Notes under the pieces: generated by a model
Database searches by the model: none
What the model saw: the letters and a program-made list of their open reading frames with translations, nothing else
What the model was told of the DNA's origin: nothing
Source of the DNA: Halomicroarcula saliterrae
GTDB taxonomy: Archaea; Halobacteriota; Halobacteria; Halobacteriales; Haloarculaceae
Assembly (NCBI RefSeq): GCF_031624395.1
Contig: NZ_JAMQON010000005.1
Span: forward strand, 62,001-126,000
Reading direction: 5' to 3'
DNA length: 64,000 bases
Shown: positions 35,315 through 43,416 of the stretch, piece after piece
How positions within the stretch are numbered: position 1 is the first letter of the stretch
Layout: each line of letters starts with the position of its first letter
Position numbers and translations under genes: made by a program

Positions 35315-35629
35315 TTAGCGGGCCGTCTGGTCCCCGTCACCGAGACGGTCGGCATAGACGTATAGCCCGACAGCGACGATAGCGAGCAGGGCGACGAGTC
35401 CACCGAATTCGAGCATCAGCCCGCCCTTTCGGATGGGACCGGCGACGACGATACCGCGGCCGAAGTTGACGAGGTCACCGCCGCTCTGTTGGACACCGCG
35501 CTGAAGCGCTTGCGCGGACCGCTTGGCCCATGGCAGTGCGCCGCCAGTGGAGCGAAAACCCCAGAGTCCTGCCGCGAAACACACCGCGAGCAGGCCGGCC
35601 ATGCTGCCGTACTGCTTCCAGCGCTGCAT
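35315..35629 (-). CDS. cbiN: CbiN-like small accessory subunit
   Basis: 104 residues with two hydrophobic helices (MAGLLAVCFAAGLWGF and GLVALLAIVAVGLYVYA) and a loop rich in Gly/Arg/Lys. The size and position between CbiM and CbiQ match CbiN (or the PDGLE-domain NikN). CbiN helps load metal onto CbiM. The start overlaps the CbiM stop by one base (ATGA-like junction). Confidence 0.8.
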   Translation of the reverse strand: MQRWKQYGSMAGLLAVCFAAGLWGFRSTGGALPWAKRSAQALQRGVQQSGGDLVNFGRGIVVAGPIRKGGLMLEFGGLVALLAIVAVGLYVYADRLGDGDQTAR

Positions 35630-36309
35630 CAGGCGGTCACCCCTGCGGCGTCCTCGCGGCCGTCGCGGTCGACGAGACCCACGAGGTCGGGGCGGACAGA
35701 CGCGAGGAACTGGACGATGAGGCCGGTCAGCAGACCTTCGACGACGGCGACCCCGAGGTTGAGCCCGACGAGGCCGGCGACGGCGATGGTCAGGTCACCA
35801 CGCGGGAGTGCACTCCCGTTGACGCCGCTGACGACGATAATCGCGCCCATGATGAAGGCCCCTGCGGAGAGCCCGAGCGTCGCGGCGCTCGAAGCGGACG
35901 GGAAGACGTCCCAGTCCATCCCTTGCAGCGCTTTGAACGCGTAGTAGGCGACGATAGCTTCGCTCGCGTTGACGATCGTGTTCGCGCCGAGCAGGCCGAC
36001 GGCGCCGTGACCGAGCGCCGCCGAGAAGATGTTCACCACCAGCGCGATGAGCGCACCAAGCAGCGGCCCGGCAAGGATACCGACGAGACCGGTGAGGTTC
36101 ATGTGGATACCGCCCCAGATGGGGATGTTCAACTGGAAGACTGCGAAACTCGCCGCCGCACCGATGCCGGCGAGCGCGATCTGATGTGTCTCGATACCGC
36201 CTTTTCGGACCCGATAGACGACAGCGCTAATGAGCCCTGTCCCCAGCAGTGTCCAGAGGACCAGCGCCCACACCGGGAACGTGCCTTCTCCGAGGTGAAT
36301 GTGTGCCAT
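35629..36309 (-). CDS. cbiM: ECF transporter S component CbiM/NikM
   Basis: 226 residues with seven hydrophobic segments. The N-terminus is MAHIHLGEGTFPVWAL. In characterised CbiM/NikM the N-terminal Met-His pair ligates the metal; here Ala is at position 2 and two His follow at 3 and 5, so the metal site is arranged differently or the initiator Met is removed. Other core motifs are GGIHMNLTGLVGILAGPLLG. First gene of the ECF operon, with A+T-rich promoter 36310-36345. Confidence 0.88.
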   Translation of the reverse strand: MAHIHLGEGTFPVWALVLWTLLGTGLISAVVYRVRKGGIETHQIALAGIGAAASFAVFQLNIPIWGGIHMNLTGLVGILAGPLLGALIALVVNIFSAALGHGAVGLLGANTIVNASEAIVAYYAFKALQGMDWDVFPSASSAATLGLSAGAFIMGAIIVVSGVNGSALPRGDLTIAVAGLVGLNLGVAVVEGLLTGLIVQFLASVRPDLVGLVDRDGREDAAGVTA

Positions 36310-36314
36310 AGCTG

Positions 36315-36322
36315 GTTGTTAA
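36315..36322. promoter_or_regulatory. GTTGTTAA element before cbiM
   Basis: On the minus strand TTAACAAC occurs six bases before the cbiM ATG, in a TATA-rich region also containing TATATACGAAGTATA (imperfect palindrome). The same element precedes the TauA-like gene (39592-39600) and, shortened to GTTAAC, the peptide/nickel binding protein (22031). Confidence 0.35.
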
Positions 36323-36435
36323 TCTATACTTCGTATATAATAATCTTGCCTTGCTAGCTCGTGGGAGATAACAAATATGGGCTAACAGTAGCTGGTGTAT
36401 TGTTATTCGGTGCCGCGATATCCCCGGAAATACGG

Positions 36436-36867
36436 TTACGCCTCAGCGATTTCCTCGCGTATCAGGTCAACCGGGACAGCGGTGTACTCGACTGAAACGG
36501 ATTCGTCTGCACCGCGGACTGTGCCGATGAATCGCAGGACTTCGGCGTAGGAAGCCTCGACGACGAACGACTCGACACAGCCCTCGTTGTCGGCCAGACA
36601 GTTGTGCGAATTCGACCGAATCGAGCCTTCGAACTCGTGGCGGATATCCATCATCCGCCGCTCGATTGCCGGTTCGTCGTACCCGAACACCGCCGTGACA
36701 GTCCCGACCACACGGCGTTCGGCCTCCTCTGTCTCCCGGTACTCTTCGAGCAGTGACTGACACGCCTCACGAATGACCTCGCTACGGCCCGTGTAGCCGT
36801 GTTCGTCCGCGAATCTGTCGAGGTCATCCCGGAGGAGCTCCGTCATCGAGGAGCTGACGATGGGCAT
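36436..36867 (-). CDS. NikR-like regulator with altered metal site (copy C)
   Basis: 143 residues. RHH part: MPIVSSSMTELLRDDLDRFA and [17 protein letters not shown]. In the C-domain His77 and His88 are kept, but the second His of the HxH motif is Cys90, and the next Cys is at 97, one residue later than canonical (NSHNCLADNEGC). The His/Cys mixture suggests a different metal preference (e.g. Co2+ or Zn2+) or redox state sensing. It lies between the ECF and Tau-type operons. Confidence 0.8.
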   Translation of the reverse strand: MPIVSSSMTELLRDDLDRFADEHGYTGRSEVIREACQSLLEEYRETEEAERRVVGTVTAVFGYDEPAIERRMMDIRHEFEGSIRSNSHNCLADNEGCVESFVVEASYAEVLRFIGTVRGADESVSVEYTAVPVDLIREEIAEA

Positions 36868-36946
36868 ATATTAAAATATAACTCGAGGATAATAGTCATA
36901 GTGGTTTCAAAGCAAGAAGTTAACAATATCTGTCTTTCGTGCTGCC

Positions 36947-37732
36947 TTAGCTAGTATCGGTTGGCTGACCGAGTTCGGACCGGATGCGTGCGACGTGGTC
37001 GACGAACTCGTGGGACGTACGCTCGCGGGGGCGGTCCACATCGACGGTGAGCGTCGATTGGACCGTTCCAGGGTCGTCGTCCAACACCACGATTCTGTCG
37101 GCTAGTTTCACCGCCTCGTCGATGTCGTGAGTGACGAAGACGACCGTTTGTTGGGTTTCAGCCCAGATATCGAGCAGTTCCTCGTGCAGTCTGTCCCGGG
37201 TTCGGGCGTCCACACTGCCGAATGGCTCGTCCAGCAACAGTATCTCCGGGTCGACAGCGAGCGCGCGAGCGATACCGACGCGCTGTTTCATCCCACCGGA
37301 GAGCTCCTTGGGATAGGCGTCCTCGGACTCCGACAGGCCGACGAGGTCGACCAGCTCCTGTATCCGCTGTTCGCAATCGGGACAGTCACACGCGGGCCGG
37401 TCGAGGCCAAAGCGGATGTTTCCCCGGACCGTCCGCCACGGGAACAACGCATACTCTTGGAAGACCATCCCCCGGTCCAGTCCCGGCTCTGTGATCCGGT
37501 CTCCGTCGACCAGAATCGAGCCGCTATCGGCGTCTTCGAGGCCCGCTATCGTCCGCAACAGCGTCGTCTTGCCACAGCCCGACGGGCCGACGATACAGCA
37601 GAACTCGCCCTCCCGAACGGAGAGCGAGACGTCTGAGAGTGCCTGGACGGAGTCGTAGGCCTTACTGACGCCGTCGACGACGATTTTCCGACCGGAATCG
37701 GCGGCGTTCGGTGACTGGTCACTCAGCGCCAC
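36947..37732 (-). CDS. ABC transporter ATPase, nitrate/taurine (TauB/SsuB) type
   Basis: 261 residues. Walker A GPSGCGKTTLL, signature LSGGMKQRVGIARALA, Walker B ILLLDEPFGSVDA and VTHDIDEAVKLADRI. A Cys-rich stretch between the Q-loop and signature (RPACDCPDCEQRIQ: four Cys within seven residues, CDCPDC) is unusual for this family and could bind a metal. It is the last gene of the operon 39587-36947 with the permease and binding protein. Confidence 0.88.
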   Translation of the reverse strand: MALSDQSPNAADSGRKIVVDGVSKAYDSVQALSDVSLSVREGEFCCIVGPSGCGKTTLLRTIAGLEDADSGSILVDGDRITEPGLDRGMVFQEYALFPWRTVRGNIRFGLDRPACDCPDCEQRIQELVDLVGLSESEDAYPKELSGGMKQRVGIARALAVDPEILLLDEPFGSVDARTRDRLHEELLDIWAETQQTVVFVTHDIDEAVKLADRIVVLDDDPGTVQSTLTVDVDRPRERTSHEFVDHVARIRSELGQPTDTS

Positions 37733-38565
37733 GCGAGAGCCCTCCGTTCGAATAGCCGAAAACCAACGTCCATCGTGAGGAAGGCGAGGCTGATGAGGAA
37801 CATATACGCGACGCTGGTCGCCATCGCGAGGTTGTTGGCGGCGTTGATTATCTCGTAGCCGACACCCGGTGCCCCGAACAGTTCGGCCCCGACGACGATC
37901 ATCCAGCAGCGGCCGATACTAGTCCGGAAGCCCGTCAGCAACTGTGGAGCGGCGCTCGGTAACGCGACCAGCTTCAGCATCGAGAGGTCCCGTTCGACGC
38001 CCAGCGTCGAGGCAGCGTCGGTCAGTTCGTCGGAGACGCCCTCGACACCGCCGTAGGCGGCGTAGAAGTTGATCCAGAACGCGCCGACGAAGACGATGAA
38101 GGCTGCTCCGGTGTGGTGGATACCGAACCAGACGATAGCGAAGACGACCCAGGCCAGCGGCGGAATCGGCCGCAGTACCCGGACGAGTGGGCGAAGCCAG
38201 TCGTCCAGCACGCCGTGCCAGCCCATCGCCAGCCCGAGGCTACTACCACAGACGGCACCCAGCAGCAGGCCCGGGATGTAATGAAACAGTGTCTGTGTGA
38301 GATGTGCGAGTCCCGTCGGCAAGACGAGTTCTGCTCCGGCGAGCGGGGCGACGATTCGTGTCGAGGTCGTGAACAACTCGACGAAGGCGCGTGCGGAGTC
38401 GACAGGTCCCGGGACCAGGTACGACGGCTGCGTCGTCAGCGCTCCGACCCACCAGACGAGCAGGAAAATCGTGAGGCCGCCAAGACCACGGAGATACCGC
38501 CGCACGTCTCCCTCGACGCCCGCGTCCAGCAGCCTCTCGAAACCGGTGTCGGTCGGCGTGCTCAT
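37723..38565 (-). CDS. ABC transporter permease, TauC/SsuC type
   Basis: 280 residues with about six helices and a coupling EAA-like loop (DAASTLGVERDLSMLKLVALPSAAPQLLTG). The N-terminal basic/acidic segment precedes LTIFLLVWWVGALTTQPSYLVPGP. It overlaps the ATPase start by ten bases and the binding protein stop by four, so it is one operon. Confidence 0.9.
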   Translation of the reverse strand: MSTPTDTGFERLLDAGVEGDVRRYLRGLGGLTIFLLVWWVGALTTQPSYLVPGPVDSARAFVELFTTSTRIVAPLAGAELVLPTGLAHLTQTLFHYIPGLLLGAVCGSSLGLAMGWHGVLDDWLRPLVRVLRPIPPLAWVVFAIVWFGIHHTGAAFIVFVGAFWINFYAAYGGVEGVSDELTDAASTLGVERDLSMLKLVALPSAAPQLLTGFRTSIGRCWMIVVGAELFGAPGVGYEIINAANNLAMATSVAYMFLISLAFLTMDVGFRLFERRALAWR

Positions 38566-39587
38566 GCGTTGATGGCGTCGTAGGGCTCGAAGGCGAACAG
38601 CTCCTCAGTCGGAACCGGTTCGTCGATGTTTCCGACGTTCGCAACGAACTCACCCATCGTCGCGGTCTGGTCGGTGATAGTATACGGGTCCGAGATGAAA
38701 TCGGAGGCCTGTGACTCCATGGCGGCTTCGGCGAGGTCCTCGCTCACGCCCGACCCGATGACCGATGCGGCGTGACTTGCGGCCGCGTCCGGCGAGTTCG
38801 CTGTGAACTCGGTGGCCGCGGTGTGTTGTTCGACCAGTGCTTGTGCGATATCGCTCGCGTCGATGACCTGCTGGTTCGCAAAGAGCACCGTCACCGGATG
38901 GTTCTCTAGAACGTTCCCCGACCATGCGAGTTCGCCGTAGCCATCTTCGCGGCCGATTATCGTCGCGAACGGTTCCTGAATTATCGTCGCGTCGATATCG
39001 CCCGATTGTATCGTCTGGACCGCATTGGCCGGTGGGACCGTCGACTTGTCGATGACGGTGTCCATCTCCCCTGCATCGAGGGCTTCCTGAATCCAATAAC
39101 GGAGGACGATATCGGGGACGCTCCCGTCAGGAGGTGTACCGAATCGGATTTTCCGACCGTTCTCTTCCTCGAAGCCCTCGAAGACGCCCGCGCCTTCTTG
39201 TTCGTACAGGTCGACGACTTCGTCCGTCCCCATGATCCTGAACCCGTTTCGTGAATTCGCAGCGAGAACACCTGCCTGGGTCCCTCTGTCGGCGAGTACC
39301 ATCGCTGGAGTAATACCAAAGAGCGCGACATCGACGTCACCACTGGCAAATGCCGTGACGACGCTCGGGCCGGAACTGAATCGCTCGACAGTGACGTCCG
39401 CCGGGACGTCGTCGTAGTAGCCCTCCCGTTCCATCACGTAGTGTTGCATGTTCGGGTAAATCGGGACGTACGCGACAGTCAGCGAATCGAGCGAGCTCGC
39501 ACCCCGCCCGAGACAGCCGGAAACTATCGTCGCAATCGTACTAGCGCCGGCCGTCTGCAGTAGTCGTCGCCGCGTGATAGGTGCCAT
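38562..39587 (-). CDS. ABC substrate-binding lipoprotein, NitT/TauT family
   Basis: 341 residues from ATG 39587 (MAPITRRRLLQTAGASTIAT); a longer frame from 39608 is less likely. Twin-arginine signal and lipobox SGCLG. The fold fits family NitT/TauT: LTVAYVPIYPNMQHYVMEREGYY, SGPSVVTAFASGDVDVALFG and IQSGDIDATIIQEPFATI. Ligands of this family range from taurine and nitrate to thiamine precursors and metals. The location between NikR-type genes and the CDCPDC-containing ATPase make a metal or metal-chelate ligand possible; this is speculative. Confidence 0.85.
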   Translation of the reverse strand: MAPITRRRLLQTAGASTIATIVSGCLGRGASSLDSLTVAYVPIYPNMQHYVMEREGYYDDVPADVTVERFSSGPSVVTAFASGDVDVALFGITPAMVLADRGTQAGVLAANSRNGFRIMGTDEVVDLYEQEGAGVFEGFEEENGRKIRFGTPPDGSVPDIVLRYWIQEALDAGEMDTVIDKSTVPPANAVQTIQSGDIDATIIQEPFATIIGREDGYGELAWSGNVLENHPVTVLFANQQVIDASDIAQALVEQHTAATEFTANSPDAAASHAASVIGSGVSEDLAEAAMESQASDFISDPYTITDQTATMGEFVANVGNIDEPVPTEELFAFEPYDAINA

Positions 39588-39591
39588 CAGT

Positions 39592-39600
39592 GTTGTTAAC
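39592..39600. promoter_or_regulatory. GTTGTTAAC element before the TauA-like gene
   Basis: On the minus strand GTTAACAAC lies five bases before the ATG (39587). It is the longest of the three copies of this element next to metal-transport start codons and partly palindromic (GTTAAC). Confidence 0.4.
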
Positions 39601-39822
39601 TCTAACACTCATTCTAATAATACCTGTGATTCTAAACTCTATGTTTAATACAATGGGTGTCATAGATGGCTCGCTCGTTTTCTCTCTATATGGACGGCAC
39701 ACGATGCGGAGAGGACAGCCGCTTTGCCGTTCACTACGGGACTCGTTCACCTGTAGCTGGCAGCGAAGCTACCGCTTAGATATAAGGGCAACTGTAAACG
39801 GTCAGTAGCTGCGGCCGGAAAA

Positions 39823-40251
39823 TCAGTTCATGTCGGCGAGCGGGCCGAAGTCGTCGACGGGCAGCACCGAGTAGTCGATAGTCAGCGTATCTTTGGTCGC
39901 GCGGATCTTCCCGACAAACGTGGATATCTCTTCGAGCGAGCCTTCGAGGACGAACAGCTCCATGCAGTGGTGGCCACCGACGTGACTGTGGAAGTTCGAA
40001 GCGACGATGCCCTCGTGTTCGTGGCGAAGATGCATCATCTTCTCTTCGACGCTCGTCGTCTCGTAGTCGAAGACGACAGTGACGACACCCATGAGGTCTC
40101 TGTCTTCGAGTTTTTTGTCCTCGAACTCCCCGAGCAGATTACGGCTCGCCTCCCGAAGGACTTCACTGCGGCCCGTGTATCCGTGGTCCTCGGCGAACTG
40201 GTCGATGCGGTTGAGCAGTTCCTCCGGCATCGAGACGCTTACAACACTCAT
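39823..40251 (-). CDS. nikR: NikR-family nickel-responsive regulator (copy D, canonical)
   Basis: 142 residues. [40 protein letters not shown]. The C-domain has all four canonical nickel ligands, His77, His88, His90 and Cys96 ([19 protein letters not shown]), plus two extra His (94, 95). Of the four paralogues this one is closest to bacterial NikR. It ends 235 bases from the TauA-like start and is likely its regulator. Confidence 0.92.
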   Translation of the reverse strand: MSVVSVSMPEELLNRIDQFAEDHGYTGRSEVLREASRNLLGEFEDKKLEDRDLMGVVTVVFDYETTSVEEKMMHLRHEHEGIVASNFHSHVGGHHCMELFVLEGSLEEISTFVGKIRATKDTLTIDYSVLPVDDFGPLADMN

Positions 40252-40455
40252 GTAACAACACAGGGCCGCTCAAATATTAAAAGTTATTATAGGCCGCGCA
40301 GTGGTTGCGATAATTGCAGGTAAGTCACTTGTCGCGGCTATGAGTTAGCAGTACCCACAAAAACCTCAGGTGTTGCAAGGTTGTATACTATCTTCATCTC
40401 CACTGAGTCGCATGTCCACTGGAGTAAAAAGGGTAGTGCCCGTGTTGGGAGATAG

Positions 40456-40478
40456 CCCAACAGACTTGGGCTGTTGGG
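40456..40478. repeat. Inverted repeat CCCAACAG / CTGTTGGG upstream of a toxin-antitoxin pair
   Basis: CCCAACAG-ACTTGGG-CTGTTGGG forms an 8-bp stem with a 7-base loop. Additional GTTGGG (40444), CCAAC (40488) copies overlap it, so alternative pairings exist. It lies 22-44 bases before the TumE-like start, where a TA autorepressor would bind, and may be the operator. Confidence 0.55.
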
Positions 40479-40499
40479 AAACAGACCAACAGGTAGTGG

Positions 40500-40817
40500 A
40501 TGCTCACAGAGCAACCCTTCCAGTATACCCATGTTGAATCCCGACTTGTTGAGAACGTCGTTGTACGACGGACTGACGATATCGAGACCTACCCATCAGG
40601 GTGGAAGTACACGCTCCATCCGGGCACGCTGGAAGATCTGACGCTCGTCAGATACACCAACACACACGAAGATACGAAAGGCCACGAACACCACATCGCC
40701 GCTGGTGATGTTGACGGGATCGAATTCCCGGGAATGGAGGAACGCCTCTTCGAGTTCTGGGCAAGCGCGGACGAATATTGGGAAGCCGTAGACGGCGGGC
40801 CTGAACGACCATACTGA
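40500..40817 (+). CDS. TumE/DUF6516-type toxin
   Basis: 105 residues. The core WKYTLHPGTLEDLTLVRYTNTHEDTKGHEHH matches the DUF6516 (TumE) family, small toxins paired with HVO_A0114-type antitoxins. The conserved Tyr/His/Lys positions in RYTNTHEDTKGHEHH are probably catalytic. Its stop TGA overlaps the CTG codon that seems to start the antitoxin, as expected for translationally coupled TA genes. Confidence 0.75.
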   Translation: MLTEQPFQYTHVESRLVENVVVRRTDDIETYPSGWKYTLHPGTLEDLTLVRYTNTHEDTKGHEHHIAAGDVDGIEFPGMEERLFEFWASADEYWEAVDGGPERPY

Positions 40818-41233
40818 CAATCACGACCACACTCCACATCACCGTCGACGACCGGGAACAGCTACGAGCAGAGACGGTACAGTTCGTGCAGGATGCTGAG
40901 GCCGGTGAACAAAGTGCCCACGACGAGAAGCCTGTGATCCAGTTCGGGAGCTACAACGACCTCGTCGACAGTCTCACACCACTGCGCTTGGAACTCATCC
41001 AAGCAATTGCCGAAGGGAACCCAGAAAGTATGCGCGAGGCTGCCCGCCTCGTCGACCGAGATGTCTCCGATGTCCACTCAGATCTCAAGCATCTGGAGGC
41101 CCTCGGGATCCTCCAGCTCGAAGACGGCGGCCCCAGCGGAGCGATGCAGCCCGTTGTTCCCTTTGACCGCATCGAGATGCACATCGATTACCCGTTCATC
41201 GCTAGTATCGATACGACACCAGCCAGTGCGTGA
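40814..41233 (+). CDS. HVO_A0114-family DNA-binding antitoxin, apparent CTG start
   Basis: 139 residues if it starts at CTG 40814 (CTGACAATC...), giving TITTTLHITVDDREQLRAET, the usual N-terminus of this antitoxin family. No ATG or GTG occurs upstream in this frame after the TGA at 40802; the next possible start is GTG 40886, which would remove the N-terminal dimer/strand region. The C-terminal winged helix (ESMREAARLVDRDVSDVHSDLKHLEALGILQLE) is intact. The usual ATGA junction appears mutated to CTGA. Confidence 0.7.
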   Translation: MTITTTLHITVDDREQLRAETVQFVQDAEAGEQSAHDEKPVIQFGSYNDLVDSLTPLRLELIQAIAEGNPESMREAARLVDRDVSDVHSDLKHLEALGILQLEDGGPSGAMQPVVPFDRIEMHIDYPFIASIDTTPASA

Positions 41234-41286
41234 AATGGATCTTGTAAGCAGGACATCAGTAGGGCTGTCCATTTCTCTACCGGCAT

Positions 41287-42456
41287 TCATGGAGATTCGA
41301 CGAGAGCAAGGATATCTGGCGCTCTGTATACTCTGTTGCGCTCTTTGTCAGTCAATTCCACAATGATTCCTTCGTCGCTGAGCTTCTCAATCGCGTCGTA
41401 GACTCCCTGTCGTGAGCGCCCGGTCGCGTCGATGGCCCGTGGGGCCTGCAGATACGGCTCCTCGAACAGGTGGTCGATGACATCGCGGACTGCCGGACTG
41501 TTCGGGAAACGGCCTCGGTAGTCCGTACGGAGCGCTACGAGCTCGATGCCACACTGGTAGGCATCGATAGCCTGTTCGGCAATCGCGTTCAGGACGAACG
41601 TAATCCATGATTCCCACTCGCCGTGCTGGCTCACGGCGAGAAGGCGATCGAAATACTCTGTCCGATAATGGTTGAAGTACGCCGACAAGTAGAGATACGG
41701 TTCTGAGAGCAGGTTCGCCTGGTACAGTTGTAGCATGATGAGGAGGCGTCCTAGTCGGCCATTCCCATCGCGGAACGGGTGAATCGTCTCGAACTGATAG
41801 TGTGTAATCGCGATATCGATTAGCGGAGGGTAGCTTCCGTTTCTGATGTACGACACCAACTGATCGAGGAGGAGTGCGACGCTGTTTGGATTTGCCGGAA
41901 CGAATCGCGCGTTTTCAATGTGGTTGTCTGGGCCGATCATGACCGGAATATCATCGCGAATGTGTCCCGGACGTTTGTTCTCGCCACGGACATCAACTAG
42001 TAATGATGCATGGAGATCACAGAGGAGTTCTTGATCGATCTGTCTGCCATCATCCAAGGCATGGAAGCCTGTCCGGATCGCCTCGACGTAGTTATACGCC
42101 TCCCGGATGTCCCTCAGATTGGCGGCTGAGCGCTCTGGATCGTCCTCGAGATTATGAAGAACGATATCTGAGACAGTGACGTCAGTTCCTTCGATTTGCG
42201 AGCTCATCGCCGCTTCTCGAACGACAAACGGTGCGATAAGAAGATTCTCGTTCTCGATGTCGTCGTGGAGTGTCGAGAGCTGTCCGAGGGCATAGCGCGC
42301 ATCCCCGTAGGCACGGAGGATATCATCGCTGTATGTGAGCTCTGGTGGGAGTCCGGCAGGCTGGTAGCACGGAATGTCCTCGTAAGGGTCGATCCATCCC
42401 GGTCCCTCCTCGAAATCTTCCGGATCCATTTGACTAAGCAACTGTGCCTGACTCAC
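41287..42456 (-). CDS. Fic-family AMP/UMP-transferase
   Basis: 389 residues. Complete Fic active site HPFRDGNGRLGRL (residues about 223-235). The N-terminal inhibitory helix motif SSQIEGT is present, so activity is probably self-restrained. The C-terminal winged helix (ATGRSRQGVYDAIEKLSDEGIIVEL) suggests autoregulation. The start is GTG 42456 or ATG 42429; the latter gives MDPEDFEEGPGWID. Fic proteins modify host proteins with nucleotides and often act as toxins or regulators. It stands alone in an accessory region next to a TA pair and a TnpB relic. Confidence 0.9.
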   Translation of the reverse strand: MSQAQLLSQMDPEDFEEGPGWIDPYEDIPCYQPAGLPPELTYSDDILRAYGDARYALGQLSTLHDDIENENLLIAPFVVREAAMSSQIEGTDVTVSDIVLHNLEDDPERSAANLRDIREAYNYVEAIRTGFHALDDGRQIDQELLCDLHASLLVDVRGENKRPGHIRDDIPVMIGPDNHIENARFVPANPNSVALLLDQLVSYIRNGSYPPLIDIAITHYQFETIHPFRDGNGRLGRLLIMLQLYQANLLSEPYLYLSAYFNHYRTEYFDRLLAVSQHGEWESWITFVLNAIAEQAIDAYQCGIELVALRTDYRGRFPNSPAVRDVIDHLFEEPYLQAPRAIDATGRSRQGVYDAIEKLSDEGIIVELTDKERNRVYRAPDILALVESP

Positions 42457-42709
42457 CTTAATCTGTTGAAAAGCATTAAAGAAGATTAGTGAGTTGAAAA
42501 TAGGGTATTTAGTCAGTCAGGTGGGGTTAGTATTGACTAGTCGGCACAGATCGTGGTCAGTATTCAACTGAAGGGGTAGCGCGGAGTCCCCTTCCTCAAG
42601 GAGCGACCGCAGGGAGCGAGTAGGGAGGGGAAGAGCGCGTTCGGAAAGAGTGCGACCATCATCTTATAAATAGCCACATATCTACATTGAAGATGTAGCA
42701 GACGACTAC

Positions 42710-43069
42710 GTGCGTCGGACAGCAATCACCCGCCTCTCGGTAGACAGTGAGCAACGCAAGTTGCTTGAAGAGACGATCTCCGAGTGGAAGCGTGGTTGTC
42801 AAATCGCCACCGACATGGCGTGGGGCAAATGCAACGTTAAGAGCGACGTACAGCCCCTGGCCTACGACGACGTGCGCGAGCAAACCGGCCTCGGTAGTCA
42901 GCACGCGATTCTCGCCACTCACCAAGCCGCACAAGCAATCACCGGTTGTATCGAACGCCGGTCTAACGGCACGAAGGTTAGCAAGCCCACCTTCACCGCG
43001 CCCACGGTGAAATACGACACCCGGACGATGACGCTGTTTGACGACGACACAGTGTCGCTTACCACCCAG
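42710..43069 (+). pseudogene. tnpB: TnpB N-terminal fragment
   Basis: From GTG 42710 the frame encodes VRRTAITRLSVDSEQRKLLE, then GCQIATDMAWGKCNVK, through FTAPTVKYDTRTMTLFDDDT, the N-terminal wedge/REC-like part of haloarchaeal TnpB. At about 43065 the homology stops and sequence switches to another source. The catalytic RuvC and zinc-ribbon parts are absent. It is a truncated element, independent of the C-terminal relic at 4696. Confidence 0.75.
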
Positions 43070-43173
43070 TTGAGGCAGCTGTCTCTCGTGTGGCAGAGAT
43101 TTTGGAACAGGAATCACTCACTGGGGAGGGAATTTCTGTTGGACAAGGCGTCGGCAATCTTGCGGAGATAGAC

Positions 43174-43416
43174 ATGACAGACACAGATCAGTCCACGGAG
43201 ACCGAATTCCATCGAGCGACGAAACGTAGCCCCATCGTATTCCATCAGCACCACTATTCAGGTGACGGTGATGTCATTACGTATCCGGCTGTTGCATTCG
43301 AGTCTGTGGTCAACGAAACACCACGATCAGTCTCTGTGACGGTCACAGATTTGAATCGGGAGTGTATCGCTGTTCTACCGGTAATGTGTGACCACAGCCG
43401 GATCCAAAATAGCTGA
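43174..43416 (+). CDS. Small hypothetical protein (HalOD1-like N-terminus?)
   Basis: 80 residues (MTDTDQSTETEFHRATKRSP), ending NS at 43416. The opening resembles short haloarchaeal HalOD1 proteins, but the C-terminus (SVSVTVTDLNRECIAVLPVM) does not fit that domain well. The frame continues upstream in phase through EAAVSRVAEILEQESLTGE to the TnpB break point, so it might be a chimaera or the tail of a larger displaced gene. Low support. Confidence 0.35.
   Translation: MTDTDQSTETEFHRATKRSPIVFHQHHYSGDGDVITYPAVAFESVVNETPRSVSVTVTDLNRECIAVLPVMCDHSRIQNS

Noticed and set aside
40370-40500. CRISPR-like short repeats
   Set aside because: The repeats are palindromic and irregularly spaced; no array of equal spacers is present here or elsewhere in the window.
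42541-42709. Left end of the TnpB element with inverted repeat
   Set aside because: Purine-rich AGGGAGGGGAAG and CCCCTTCCTC are partly complementary, but no defined terminus or target could be fixed.
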